The notes under the pieces: model-generated | What the model saw: the letters and a program-made list of their open reading frames with translations, nothing else | What the model was told of the DNA's origin: nothing | Databases searched by the model: none | DNA from: Hymenobacter glacialis | GTDB taxonomy: Bacteria > Bacteroidota > Bacteroidia > Cytophagales > Hymenobacteraceae | Direction of reading: 5' to 3' | NCBI RefSeq assembly: GCF_001816165.1 | Contig: NZ_MDZC01000133.1 | Span: 62,001-126,000 of the forward strand | Length of the DNA stretch: 64,000 bases | Position numbers and translations under genes: made by a program | Shown: positions 33,690 to 42,785 of the stretch, one piece after another | Numbering within the stretch: position 1 is the first letter of the stretch | Layout: each line of letters opens with the position of its first letter

Positions 33690-33697
33690 CAAACATA
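33690..33697 (-). promoter_or_regulatory. Putative -7 box (TATGTTTG) for rlpA
   Basis: On the minus strand TATGTTTG matches TAnnTTTG. It lies 24 bases before the proposed GTG start and downstream of the ATG at 33716, which decides the start codon. Confidence 0.5.
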
Positions 33698-33849
33698 GAG
33701 CCCCCCGTACCGGCATTGCTAAGTTTTGCAGAGCAACTACTAATGGTTTTGGGTTAAAAATTGACCTTTTCTAATAAAACTTGCATTTAATTTATTCCTT
33801 TACTAGTAAAGAAAGCAGCCGTACGGTAGCGCTAAACTATATTTTGCCG

Positions 33850-33966
33850 AACCAGGACCAATTCATTGCACAGGTGCAAAAATTAGATTATGCGACGCAT
33901 ACAAAATTTTGTCATCGGCCCGCCAACTCCTTCTGAAACCGGGTTGCGTGTGTCCGGTTTTTTTTG
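33850..33966 (+). ncRNA. Candidate small RNA with its own terminator
   Basis: Within the 450-base space before the DUF72 gene, a -7-like word (TATATTTTG near 33838-33846) is followed about 110 bases later by a good terminator (AAACCGG/CCGGTTT plus a T run, 33936-33966). Between them are short hairpins: TGCA-cagg-TGCA (33869-33880) and ATGCGACGCAT (33889-33899). No protein frame fits. The rest of the spacer, 33967-34100, holds nothing recognised. The start point is a guess. Confidence 0.35.
33936..33966 (+). terminator. Terminator with no coding gene before it
   Basis: AAACCGG (33936-33942) pairs with CCGGTTT (33954-33960) and is followed by TTTTT. It has no upstream protein gene on the + strand. 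Confidence 0.6.
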
Positions 33967-34102
33967 TAATGACTTAAGCCAAAACCTTATCCGTTGCCAG
34001 GCCGGTGGCGGGCGGCGCGGGCTGGCCGAGATGGGCGGCGGGGATGAGGCTTTTTGCCCCAACGCATTGTTTGCAAAACCGGCCGCTGGCGGCGCGGACG
34101 GC

Positions 34103-34110
34103 TACCTTTG
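34103..34110 (+). promoter_or_regulatory. Putative -7 box (TACCTTTG) immediately before the DUF72 start codon
   Basis: TACCTTTG matches TAnnTTTG and lies only four bases before ATG 34115, so the transcript would be nearly or fully leaderless. Confidence 0.5.
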
Positions 34111-34114
34111 CACC

Positions 34115-35032
34115 ATGGATTTTGGCCGCCTGCCCGACCTGCGCTACGTTGACTTTCGCCTCCCGACCGACCACCCCGAAACCGCCCGGGTGCTGGCCCG
34201 GGCGCGGGCCACGCAGCCCACACCGGCCGGCCTGCACGTGGGCTGCCCCATCTGGACCAACAAGGAGTGGCTGGGTACCTACTTTCCGGCGGGCATCAAA
34301 GAACCCGACTACCTGCACTACTACGCCCAGCAGTTCAACAGCATTGAGCTGAACACCACGCACTACCGCATTCCCGATGCCGGCACCGTGCGGCGCTGGA
34401 AGGCGGCCGTGGGGCCGGACTTCAAGTTTTGCCCCAAGCTGCCGCGCAGCATCAGCCACGAGCGGGAACTGTTTCAGGCCGACGACCTGGTGGTGTCCAC
34501 GGCCCGGGCCTTTGAGAGCCTGGGCGAGAACCTGGGCTGGGCTTTCCTGCAGCTGCCGCCGCACTTTGGGCCCGAGCACCTGCCGCGCCTGGAGCGCTTC
34601 CTGCTCGACTTTCCGGAAGCCGTGCCACTGGCCGTGGAGCTGCGGCACCCCCGCTGGTTTGCCGACCAGGGCCTGGCCGATGCCGTGTACGCCACCTTCG
34701 AAGCCCTGAACAAAACCCTGGTGATAACCGACGTGGCCGGCCGGCGCGATGTGCTGCCCATGCGCCTGACCACGCCGGTGGCCTTCATCCGCTTCAACGG
34801 CCACGGCCTGCACAGCACCGACTACCAGCGCGCCGATGCCTGGGCCGAGCGCCTGGCCGCCTGGGTAGCCCAGGGCGTGCATGAGATTTACTTTTTCATC
34901 CACCAGAAAGACGTGCGCCACGCCCCCGTGTTCGCCACATATTTTCTGGATAAGATGCGCGCCCTGACGGGTATTGCCGTGCCGCCGCCCTTCGTTATTC
35001 CCCAGCCAGTGCAGGGAAACCTATTCGGGTAG
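34115..35032 (+). CDS. DUF72 domain protein (YecE-like)
   Basis: 305 residues from ATG 34115. The frame is open from 33890, but those 75 residues are unlike DUF72 and contain the spacer with a terminator, so they are rejected. DUF72 features: LHVGCPIWTNKEWLGTYFPAGIKEPDYLHYYAQQFNSIELNTTHYRIP near the start, FKFCPKLPRSISHERELF, GWAFLQLPPHFGPEHL, AVELRHPRWF, and VAFIRFNGHGLHSTDY. It is a TIM-barrel-like family of unknown function. It converges on, and overlaps by 12 bases, the GDSL gene. Confidence 0.9.
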   Translation: MDFGRLPDLRYVDFRLPTDHPETARVLARARATQPTPAGLHVGCPIWTNKEWLGTYFPAGIKEPDYLHYYAQQFNSIELNTTHYRIPDAGTVRRWKAAVGPDFKFCPKLPRSISHERELFQADDLVVSTARAFESLGENLGWAFLQLPPHFGPEHLPRLERFLLDFPEAVPLAVELRHPRWFADQGLADAVYATFEALNKTLVITDVAGRRDVLPMRLTTPVAFIRFNGHGLHSTDYQRADAWAERLAAWVAQGVHEIYFFIHQKDVRHAPVFATYFLDKMRALTGIAVPPPFVIPQPVQGNLFG

Positions 35033-35626
35033 AAAGACGCCCTGGCGCGTTCCTGCGAGTAGCGGGCCAAGAATTTGCCACACGTTTTCGGCCAGTATTT
35101 TCTGGCCTGCCGCGTTGGGGTGCACGCCGTCGGCCAGGTTCAGCTCGCGGCGGCCCAGCACGCCCTGCAGCAGAAAAGGCACGAAGGGCAGGCTGTTCTT
35201 GTCGGCTAGAGTCCGGAACAGAGCCTTGAACTCGGTGGCGTAGTGGGCCAAGCGGTGGCCACCCAGCGGGCCCAAGTCGAAGGGGAATTCCAGGCCGGCC
35301 AGCACCAGCTGGGATTCCGGGTGCTGCCGCCGCACGGCGTCAATGATGAACTGCAGGTTGTGGGTGGTTTCGCGCACCGCAATGCCCCGGATGCCGTCGT
35401 TGGCCCCCAGGGCGAGTACGAACGTCTCCACCGGGTGCCGGGCCAGCACCGAGGCCAGGCGTTGCCGCCCGCCGGCGCTGGTTTCGCCGCTCACCCCGTA
35501 GTTGTAGGCTTTAAAGGGCAGCTGCTGTTCGTCGAGCCGCCGTTGAATAAGGGAGGGAAAACTGGCGGCAGCCGGCAGGCCGTAGCCCGCGGTAAGGCTG
35601 TCGCCGAAAAAGATAAGATTTTTCAT
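35021..35626 (-). CDS. GDSL-type esterase / arylesterase (TesA-like)
   Basis: 201 residues starting MKNLIFFGDSLTAGYGL at ATG 35626. The four SGNH blocks are visible: block I GDS with Ser10, block II Gly in GVSGETSAGG, block III GAND, and block V DGVHPNAAG with the catalytic Asp/His. Substrates include short-chain esters and lysophospholipids in relatives such as TesA. There is no clear signal peptide, so unlike Escherichia coli TesA it may be cytoplasmic. It overlaps DUF72 tail-to-tail. Confidence 0.92.
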   Translation of the reverse strand: MKNLIFFGDSLTAGYGLPAAASFPSLIQRRLDEQQLPFKAYNYGVSGETSAGGRQRLASVLARHPVETFVLALGANDGIRGIAVRETTHNLQFIIDAVRRQHPESQLVLAGLEFPFDLGPLGGHRLAHYATEFKALFRTLADKNSLPFVPFLLQGVLGRRELNLADGVHPNAAGQKILAENVWQILGPLLAGTRQGVFLPE

Positions 35627-35687
35627 AAGGTGCTTTTTAAACAGCACCACGACCATTTTCGTGCCCTGACACGTGGCGGGAACGGAC

Positions 35688-35990
35688 TTATTCTACCACC
35701 TCCAGCACCGTGCGGAACGAGACGTACTGGCCGGCAAAATGGGCCTCCATATCGGCGCGCAGCGCGGGGGCGCACAGGCGCTGGTACTCGTCCAGCTGCT
35801 CCACGCTGAGGCAGTAGTACTGGGCCGCGTAGGTGATGCCGCCTTCTTCTTCATCGAGCAGGCGGCAAAGCTGGCTTTTGATGAAAAAACCGGTTTCCAT
35901 CACCTCCGGCATGTGAGTGGAGCGCATGTAGTCCAGCCACTTGTCGGCCACGGCGGGCTCAATGCTACTGGTTACGTTGTAAAGAATCAT
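35688..35990 (-). CDS. DUF4286 family protein
   Basis: 100 residues: MILYNVTSSIEPAVADKWLDYMRSTHMPEVMETGFFIKSQLCRLLDE matches the Bacteroidota DUF4286 pattern, which is related to antibiotic-biosynthesis-monooxygenase-like ferredoxin folds. The rest, QYYCLSVEQLDEYQRLCAPALRADMEAHFAGQYVSFRTVLEVV, completes the fold. Cytoplasmic, function unknown. It lies upstream of the GDSL gene in the same direction, with 60 bases between. Confidence 0.85.
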   Translation of the reverse strand: MILYNVTSSIEPAVADKWLDYMRSTHMPEVMETGFFIKSQLCRLLDEEEGGITYAAQYYCLSVEQLDEYQRLCAPALRADMEAHFAGQYVSFRTVLEVVE

Positions 35991-36087
35991 AAAGTCAATG
36001 GGGAAAGGAGCGAATGGGGATGACGGGCGAATGAAGCTAATAGAGTGAACGAAAAACAGTCACCCAATTGCTCCTTAACCCACTTAA

Positions 36088-36534
36088 TCAAACGCGCATT
36101 GAGTCGAACTGGAAATTGGTGATACGGGCCTGGATGTCTTTGGGTGACAGTTTTTGAGCGGCGGCGGCCTGGGCCAGGGCGGGCAGCTCGTCGTCGCCGG
36201 CCAAGCGTAGGCTCAGAATCTGGGCAAGGCTGAGCTGCGTTTCGAGTTGGGCAAAACGCTGGCCGCTCACTTCAAAGTACCGCTGCCGTACTTCAAGGCG
36301 GCAAATCCGGTCTTGCAGCTGCAAGGCGTAGTGCTGGCGCAGCATGAGCAACACGCCCAAGCCAATGACGCCCAGGGCTGCTACTGTGAACCACAACCGG
36401 GCAATTTCATCATTGTCGCCGGCCACGTCGGCGTAGTGCTTGATGGCGTAGCCAGCCATGATGAGGGCCAGCGGCAGCAGCACAAAATGGTGCCACGGAT
36501 AAAGTTGAACGGTGTTTTTGGTGGGGCTGGACAT
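36088..36534 (-). CDS. DUF6526-like two-helix membrane protein
   Basis: 148 residues. Two membrane helices (about 16-34 and 47-65) follow HHFVLLPLALIMAGYAIKHY and FTVAALGVIGLGVLLML; the remainder is a long cytoplasmic helix-rich region (YALQLQDRICRLEVRQRYFEVSGQRF, LSLRLAGDDELPALAQAA, LSPKDIQARI). The arrangement, RxxNRxxxLE with RQRYFxLTGxxF, is that of proteins annotated DUF6526 in Bacteroidota. Function unknown. Confidence 0.75.
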   Translation of the reverse strand: MSSPTKNTVQLYPWHHFVLLPLALIMAGYAIKHYADVAGDNDEIARLWFTVAALGVIGLGVLLMLRQHYALQLQDRICRLEVRQRYFEVSGQRFAQLETQLSLAQILSLRLAGDDELPALAQAAAAQKLSPKDIQARITNFQFDSMRV

Positions 36535-36589
36535 GGGCGGTGAACGACGGCGAATGAACGAAAGTAGCGCAGGGCGCTGGAAGGAGGCA

Positions 36590-36620
36590 CAAAAAAACTC
36601 CAGCCGAAGCCGGAGCTTTT
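36590..36620 (-). terminator. Terminator after the Lys-rich secreted protein gene
   Basis: On the minus strand CTCCGGC-TTCG-GCTGGAG forms a stem with a UUCG loop, followed by seven T. It lies 20 bases after the stop at 36640. Confidence 0.85.
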
Positions 36621-36639
36621 CCTTGGGTATGGGCTGCGA

Positions 36640-37059
36640 CTATTTGCTGGCCTTTTCGAACTCTCGGGCGCGCTTCTTTTCGGCTTTGGCCTGGTCGCGG
36701 GCAAGGCGCTCCTGCTTTTTGGCCTCGCTGGCTGTTTTGCGCTGCTCTTTGAGTTGTGCTTTTTGGGCCTTGGCCTGCTCGCGCTGGTCTTTAAGCTGTT
36801 TTTTTAAGTCTTTCTGAGCGTTTTCCTGCTCCTTAAGCTGGTTTTTGCTGTTGCGCACGGCTTGGTCGCTGGAGTTGGTCTGCTGCTTCTGGGCCTCGTA
36901 GGCGGCTTTGGCCTCGTCGGCGCGCATGCGTTGCTGCTCCGGCGTGAGGGGCACGGCAGTGGGGTCTACAGGGGTAGTGGCGGGTGTGATTTGGGCCGTG
37001 GCCGTGCCGGCAACGGCGAGGGCGGCCAGGAGGGCGGCGCCGAAAAATAGATTTTTCAT
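36640..37059 (-). CDS. Secreted Lys/Glu-rich coiled-coil protein, hypothetical
   Basis: 139 residues. A signal peptide (MKNLFFGAALLAALAVAGTATA) is followed by a Pro/Thr linker and a charged helix from about residue 42 to the end, with Lys/Glu/Gln heptads (AKAQKAQLKEQRKTASEAKKQERLARDQAKAEKKRAREFEKA). It should be a periplasmic coiled coil. No family recognised. A terminator follows at 36620. Confidence 0.7.
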   Translation of the reverse strand: MKNLFFGAALLAALAVAGTATAQITPATTPVDPTAVPLTPEQQRMRADEAKAAYEAQKQQTNSSDQAVRNSKNQLKEQENAQKDLKKQLKDQREQAKAQKAQLKEQRKTASEAKKQERLARDQAKAEKKRAREFEKASK

Positions 37060-37202
37060 GGGAGGGTTTGAGAATCAACGAACCGTTGGTATTGCCTTGA
37101 AACGCAGGCCGCAACGGGAAGTTGGCATTTGGAGTAACTTCCGCGGGGCAGACAGTCCGCCCGGGAACTGCCCCTATTCACCAGAACACCACCTGAAGTT
37201 GC

Positions 37203-37664
37203 ATGAAAGAAATAGCTATCCGGGTAGCAACCCCCGCCGATTTGGAGACGCTTCTACGCTTTGAACAGGGCGTAATTACAGCCGAACGGCCCTTTGACCC
37301 CACGCTGCGGCCCGACCCCATCCAGTATTACGACTTGCCGGCCCTTCTGGCCAGCCCCCAGGCCGTGGTGCTGGTCGCCGAGAGCCAGCAACAACTGGTC
37401 GGCTCTGGCTACGTCCGCATTCAGGCCGCCAAAAGCTACCACCTGCACCAGCAGTACGGCTATCTGGGATTCATGTACGTGGAGCCGGGCCACCGCGGGG
37501 AGGGCATCAACGGCCTGCTGCTGGCCGCCTGCAAGCAATGGGCAGCAGCCCGGGGCCTAACCGAGCTGCGCTTGGAGGTATATGCCCATAACCAGCCGGC
37601 CATCCGGGCCTACGAAAAGGCGGGCTTTGCAGGCCACATGCTGGAAATGCGAGTGGCTGTTTGA
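37203..37664 (+). CDS. GNAT-family N-acetyltransferase
   Basis: 153 residues. N-terminal RVATPADLETLLRFEQGVITAERPFDP and the acetyl-CoA motif A, LGFMYVEPGHRGEGINGLLLAACKQWAAARGL (a variant R-x-x-G-x-G/A), then ELRLEVYAHNQPAIRAYEKAGFAGHMLEMRV, the typical motif B. The acceptor is unknown. It is preceded by a 140-base spacer and followed by a large inverted repeat. Confidence 0.9.
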   Translation: MKEIAIRVATPADLETLLRFEQGVITAERPFDPTLRPDPIQYYDLPALLASPQAVVLVAESQQQLVGSGYVRIQAAKSYHLHQQYGYLGFMYVEPGHRGEGINGLLLAACKQWAAARGLTELRLEVYAHNQPAIRAYEKAGFAGHMLEMRVAV

Positions 37665-37679
37665 GTTATCGGTTTGTTG

Positions 37680-37824
37680 GGCTGGCGCGCGTCTGCGACG
37701 CGTTGCCGACTTGCTCTGAGCCTGTGGCTCGCCAATGAACAAGGCGTGGTAAGTGCACAGACACCGCATGCCCGAGCCGCAGGCTCGAAACCAGTGAGCA
37801 ACGCGTAGCAGACGCGCGCCAGCC
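37680..37824. repeat. Nested inverted repeat between GNAT and MFS genes
   Basis: Outer arms 37680-37706 and 37798-37824 (GCGCGCGTCTGC with GCAGACGCGCGC) are inverted copies with one mismatch in 27. Inside are two hairpins, GAGCCTGTGGCTC and CGAGCCGCAGGCTCG, also mutually related. The transcripts of the two neighbours converge here. Confidence 0.8.
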
Positions 37825-37864
37825 CTGCTTCCACCTGATACCTGACAACCAAACTATCAACCAA

Positions 37865-39100
37865 TTACTCCACGTAATCCAGGTCTTTGCCGTAGCTCTC
37901 GGGTAGCGTGCTCACGGCCCAGAAGGCCAGGACCAGGGTGATGCCCCCCAGCACGGCCGCGCCCATGAGAAAGCCCAGCTCGCCGCTCAGGTATTTGAAG
38001 GCCGGTACCAGGCCCACCACCGCACCGCGGGCAAAGTTGGGCGCCGTGGTGGCCACCGTGGCCCGCAGGTTGGTGCCAAACTGCTCGGCGGCCACCGTCA
38101 CAAACAACGCCCAGAACCCCACCGACATGCCCAGCACAAAGCACACGGCATAAAAAGTAGTGGTGGAAGCGCCTTTGATGCCGAACAAATAGACGCCCAC
38201 CAGTACCGCACAAAACACCAGAAACACCTTGAGGGCCTTGTTGCGGCTGTGCCACAGTTGGCTGAGCGCCCCGCTCATGAAGTCGCCAAATACCAGCCCG
38301 AAGTAGCACCAGAACACCGCCAGCCCGGCCGTGACTTCGCCCTGCAGGCCCAGCGCCCGGCCAAATTCCGGCGCCAGCGTGACCAGTATGCCCACCACAA
38401 ACCACAGCGGCACGCCAATGAGCAGGATGCGCAGGTACTTGCCCAGCCGCGCCGGGTTAGTGAACAAGCTCAGGAAGTTGCCGCGCACCACGGCTGTCTG
38501 GGCCTGCACCTGCTGGAACATGCCCGACTCGAACACGCTCACGCGCAGCAGCAGCAGCGCCAGGCCCAGCCCGCCGCCCACAAAGTAGGCGTTGCGCCAG
38601 CCCAGCTGCTGGCCCACCCAGTAGCCCAGCATGGCCCCGCTCACGCCCACGGTGGCCACTATCATGGTGCCATAGCCGCGCTTTTCCTTGGGCAGGCTTT
38701 CGCTTACCAGCGTGATGCCCGCGCCTAGCTCCCCGGCCAGGCCAATGCCGGCAATGAGCCGCAGCCAGGCGTATTGCTCCACGGTCTGCACGAAGCCGTT
38801 GGCCAGGTTGGCCAGCGAATACATCAGAATAGACCCGAACAGCACCGACAGCCGGCCCTTCTTGTCGCCCAACACGCCCCACAGAATGCCACCGAGCAGC
38901 ATGCCACCCATCTGCATGTTAATCAGGAACAGGCCCTGGTTGGTGACCTCGGCTGGGGCCGTAATGCCCAGGTCCTTCAGGCTCTCTACCCGCACAATGC
39001 TGAAGAGAATCAGGTCGTAAATGTCGACGAAGTAACCAAGGGCCGCCACAATGACGGCAGCGGAGAAAAGGGAGCTTTTGGCGGGTTGAGAGGCTTGCAT
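37865..39100 (-). CDS. MFS transporter, probable metabolite:H+ symporter (SP/MHS type)
   Basis: 411 residues, twelve predicted membrane helices. MQASQPAKSSLFSAAVIVAALGYFVDIYDLILFSIVRVESL opens with the Asp-containing first helix; motif A reads GGILWGVLGDKKGRLSVL (G-x-x-x-D-K-x-G-R), and the second half has WGxxxxFSAxFxS-like GVPLWFVVGILVTLAPEFG. The substrate (a sugar, dicarboxylate or shikimate-like compound in relatives) cannot be told. The frame extends far upstream to 39910, but that part overlaps the alpha/beta hydrolase in another frame and is rejected. Confidence 0.88.
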   Translation of the reverse strand: MQASQPAKSSLFSAAVIVAALGYFVDIYDLILFSIVRVESLKDLGITAPAEVTNQGLFLINMQMGGMLLGGILWGVLGDKKGRLSVLFGSILMYSLANLANGFVQTVEQYAWLRLIAGIGLAGELGAGITLVSESLPKEKRGYGTMIVATVGVSGAMLGYWVGQQLGWRNAYFVGGGLGLALLLLRVSVFESGMFQQVQAQTAVVRGNFLSLFTNPARLGKYLRILLIGVPLWFVVGILVTLAPEFGRALGLQGEVTAGLAVFWCYFGLVFGDFMSGALSQLWHSRNKALKVFLVFCAVLVGVYLFGIKGASTTTFYAVCFVLGMSVGFWALFVTVAAEQFGTNLRATVATTAPNFARGAVVGLVPAFKYLSGELGFLMGAAVLGGITLVLAFWAVSTLPESYGKDLDYVE

Positions 39101-39204
39101 GGCGAAATGTAATACCAGCCGGAAGAACGTTGTGCTTACTTTAACAGGACTGCTCGCCGCCAGGCACTTTAGCTGCTGCGGGCCTGCCCCGCTGCGGGCC
39201 TGCG

Positions 39205-40158
39205 CTACTGCCCCAGCGTGGCCAGCCAGGTAAATATTTCCCGGTACACCTGCTCCCGCACGGGCTCCGATGACAGCACCAGGTCGTGCATGCCGCCGGC
39301 AATGGCTTGCACCGTCACGCGGGTGCCCAGCCGCGGCGCCAGCGCCTGAATGTCGAGCACGTCGAGCACGCCGTCGGCCCGAAAATAGTCGTCGCTCCAG
39401 CCGCTGGTCCGCACCGTGCGGTCGGAATGCAGCACCAGCACGGGCTGCGCAATGGCCAAGCCGCGCCGAACGCGCCGGTGGCCGGCGCCAATGGCCCGCA
39501 GCCATCCGAGAGACACCGGGAACGGCACCAGCGGCTTCCAGAGCAGGCGGTAGTCCCACTCGCCCTGGTAGTTCTGGTGCAGGCTCAGGCCGTATTCCGG
39601 GGGCAGGTCGCTGGGCGGGCTGATGTTGGGTAGGAACCGGCCCAGGGCCGCTGCCAGCGGAATAGCTACCTGTTTTTTCAGCCAGGGCTGGTTCATGGCC
39701 AGAAACGGACTGTTGAGCACCAGCGCCGATACTACAGCCCGCTGGATGCCCTCGTGCGCATAGAGAGCCGCCACGAGGCCCCCGGTGGAGTGGGCGCACA
39801 GCACCGCCGTGGCGTAGCCCTCGGCCTGCACCACGGCCAGCGCCGCGTCCAGGTCGGCGTAGTATTCGCGCAGGTCGCGCACGTTGTTGGGGCGCTGGTG
39901 GGGCAGCCACGAGCGGCCGTACTTGCGCAGGTCGAGGGCGTAGAACTGGTAGCCCTGCTGCTGGTAGCGGTGGGCCATTTCCCGCTGAAAGAAATAGTCG
40001 TTGAAGCCGTGAACGTACAGCACCGCCCGGGCAGCCGGGCCCTTAGGCCGCAGCCGCACCAGCGTGCACTGCACCTCACCCTCGTAATCGTCGGGCTGGG
40101 GCAGCACGCGCTGCTCAAAATCGGGGCCCAATACGTCGGGCTGGTAGGAAGCGGACAT
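39205..40158 (-). CDS. Alpha/beta hydrolase (serine aminopeptidase S33 / monoglyceride-lipase-like)
   Basis: 317 residues. The oxyanion region is VLYVHGFNDYFFQREMAHRYQQQGYQFYALDLRKYGRS, and the nucleophile elbow is CAHSTGG with Ser124. A Asp/His pair near FRADGVLDVLD and AGGMHDLVLS completes the triad. The order resembles monoglyceride lipase and lysophospholipase proteins. No signal peptide. It lies just downstream of the TonB-receptor gene in the same direction. Confidence 0.9.
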   Translation of the reverse strand: MSASYQPDVLGPDFEQRVLPQPDDYEGEVQCTLVRLRPKGPAARAVLYVHGFNDYFFQREMAHRYQQQGYQFYALDLRKYGRSWLPHQRPNNVRDLREYYADLDAALAVVQAEGYATAVLCAHSTGGLVAALYAHEGIQRAVVSALVLNSPFLAMNQPWLKKQVAIPLAAALGRFLPNISPPSDLPPEYGLSLHQNYQGEWDYRLLWKPLVPFPVSLGWLRAIGAGHRRVRRGLAIAQPVLVLHSDRTVRTSGWSDDYFRADGVLDVLDIQALAPRLGTRVTVQAIAGGMHDLVLSSEPVREQVYREIFTWLATLGQ

Positions 40159-40221
40159 AAGGAACCGTTACGCAAAGCGGAGCCAGCCGGCTAAACACGC
40201 CCCAATGGACATGCCCGCCTG

Positions 40222-42689
40222 TTACTTGAACGACAGCGGCACCACCAGCCGCACGCTCACATTGCGCCCCTGGTTAAACACGCCGCGGCGCCCGTTGGCG
40301 TTGTTGAAATCGGCGTATTTCAGGCGGCTGAGGTGGCTCTGGTAACCCACATCGAACAGGTTGTTGGCCGTGATGAACAGCGAGCACAGGGTTTTTCCCG
40401 CCGCATTGGCCAGGTCCGTGCCCAGGCCCGCGTGAATGAGGGTGTAGCCCGGCGTGGCCGTTTCGGTATCGAAAGCCGAGAAAAACCGGTTTTGGGCAAA
40501 GTTGTGTTCCAACTGCACGCGGGCGTAGGGGTTGGTGAGGCGCTTGCCCTGGCGGCGGAAGTTGGCTCGCAGCTCCGACTGTAGGCGGTCGGCCGGAATG
40601 AAGGGGAGGTAGCGCTCGGCCTCGGGCCGGTTGAGCTGCTGGGCCCGCACCATGGAAAAGGAGTTTTCAAAGTGCAGCCAGTCGAGCGGGTGGGGGTGGA
40701 AGTCGAGGCTCACCTCGCCGCCCAGCAGGCGGGCCCGGCCCTGCTCGAAGCGAAACACCCCATCGCCCTCGGCACTCAGCGAGTCGGTCCCGGCGGGCGT
40801 GAGCAGGCGGCGCGTAAAAATGTAGTTGTCAATGGTATTAGTGAATGCATCCACGCTGAAGCGCACGTGGTCGCTCACGTAGCTCACGCCGGCATCGGCC
40901 TGCAGGCTGGTTTCGGCCTTTAAGTTCGATTGCCCGATTTCGTAGCGGATGGTGCCCTCGTGAATGCCGTTGGAGCCCAGCTCGGCAATGTTGGGCGCGC
41001 GGAAGCCGCGCGCCAGGTTGCCCTTCACGGTCAGCGTCTCGTTCAGGCTGTACGCCGCGCCCACGCTCCCGCTGTAGTTGCGGAAGGTGCTGGCGAAGCC
41101 CGCAAACTTGGTTTCGGCGTCCGGGGTGGTGCTTGCCGTGGGCCGCTCGTCGGCGTCCAGGTACAGGGCATCGGCCGTAATGCGCCGCAGGTCGTAGCGC
41201 AGGCCCCCGCTGAGGTCGAGCGCCCCAATGGTCTTTTTGGCCACCGCAAACGCCCCGCCTTCGTTTATGCGGTACGCCGGAATCAAGAATTCCACGCCCA
41301 GGTTGCGGTTTTGCTGGTGCAGGCCGCTGCCGCCCAGGGTCAGGTGCCAGCCGTTGCGCTCCGGCAGAAAGTAGCGCAGCGAGTAGTCCAGGGTGCGCAG
41401 CTGGAAGTAAAGCGACGTTTCGGCCGGGTCCAGGGCATTGCCGTACTCGCGGCGCAGGTTCTGCTGGTAGCTGCCCTGCAGCGTGAGGCGGGCCCCGTTG
41501 TCGCCCAGAATCAGGTTGTTATCCAATCCCACCCGCAGGTGGTTGATTTGTTGTTGGGGCACGTCCAGCGCGTAGCTGCGCAACTCCTGGTCGTTCACGA
41601 GCACGGCCCGGGTGTTGGGGCCATCGGCAATGTCTTTCAAAAAAATGCCGGTCGCGGAGTCCCGCGCGCCTTCGGTCAGCCCTACCCGCTGGTTGAAGCT
41701 GCTGAAAGTGAGGTGCGAGTACCCCCAACTTTTGTTCACGCCCACGTAGCCGTTGGCATCCCATTCATTAAAGCCCGAGTTGTACACGCGGCCGTCGTAG
41801 CGGTTTTGGTAGGCGCCGGCCACTTTGCGGGTGCCGCGCGCCAGCCAGTTAAACCCATTGAGGTTGCCGGCGTTCTGAAATGAGTAGCCCTGCTGGCTGT
41901 TGTTGGTTTGGTAGCTGGCCGTGGCCACGCCCGTAATGCGGCCCTCGTCCACGGGGTCGGGCGCCACGAAGTTGATAACGCCGGCCATGGCATCGGAGCC
42001 GTAGAGCAGCGAGCCCGGCCCCTTGATAATCTCGGCCCGGTCCACGCTGAATTCGTCGATTTCAATGCCGTGCTCGTCGCCCCACTGCTGGCCTTCCTGC
42101 TTGGCGCCGTTGTTCAGGGTAATCACCCGGTTGAAGCCCAGGCCGCGCACCACCGGTTTGCTGATGGCTGCGCCGGTTGTAATCTGCGTCACGCCCGGCG
42201 TATGGGCAATGGCATCAATCAGGTTCGAGGCCGCCGTTTGGTTTAGCCGCGTGTGGTCGACCACGGTAGTGGGCACGGGCGAGCGGCGCAGCTCCGTGGC
42301 CTGCGACACGCCGGTTACCACCACCTGCCCAATTTCGGTAGCCGCCGCCTCCAGCCGCACCTCCAGCGGCTGGTCGCTGCCCGTGTCTACGAGCTGCGTC
42401 ACGGTGTTGTATCCCAACGAGCGGACTTGCACCGTAAAGCGCCCCCGAGGCAGGTTCGTGAAGCGAAAGCCGCCGTCGGCGTCGGTAGCGGTGCCTCTTT
42501 TTAAATCAACAAAAACAACATTGGCCCCGGGCAGGCCTTCGCCGGACGCGGCGTCGATGATGCGGCCCGTGAAAGGCGGGGCCGCGGCCGCAGGCGGGGG
42601 TTACTGATTGGGGCCGATTGGGCCACTAGCACCAAAGGCAAGAACGCCAGACCGAACGAGAGGGAAAACCGATATATAATGGATTGCAT
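40222..42689 (-). CDS. TonB-dependent outer-membrane receptor, frame broken by an apparent one-base deletion
   Basis: The signal peptide starts at ATG 42689 (FSLSFGLAFLPLVLVAQ), but that frame ends after 62 codons. The main body (736 residues from 42432) is in another frame: a CarboxypepD-like domain (TGRIIDAASGEGLPGANVVFVDL), a plug (SNLIDAIAHTPGVTQITTGAA, VVRGLGF) and a long barrel ending LVVPLSFK. Adding one C in the C5 tract at 42596-42600 joins both into one frame, SNPPPAAAAPPFTGRII. So the gene is either broken, phase-variable, or misread. The upstream His-rich protein suggests metal uptake. About 820 residues when repaired. Confidence 0.85.
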
Positions 42690-42785
42690 GGAAAAAAGCT
42701 ACGCCGCCGCCCAAGCCGCAGGCCCGCAGAAGGACACGGCCGCGGGAGGGGCGGTTTAAATCAGGAAAAATTGAGAATGCCGGAA

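Noticed and set aside
33890..34114. An N-terminal extension of DUF72
   Set aside because: It crosses a terminator and has no similarity. ATG 34115, with a -7 box just before it, is a better start.
39101..39910. A 270-residue N-terminal extension of the MFS frame
   Set aside because: The extension overlaps the alpha/beta hydrolase gene in another frame and is Arg/Pro/Gly-rich noise. The transporter starts cleanly at 39100.
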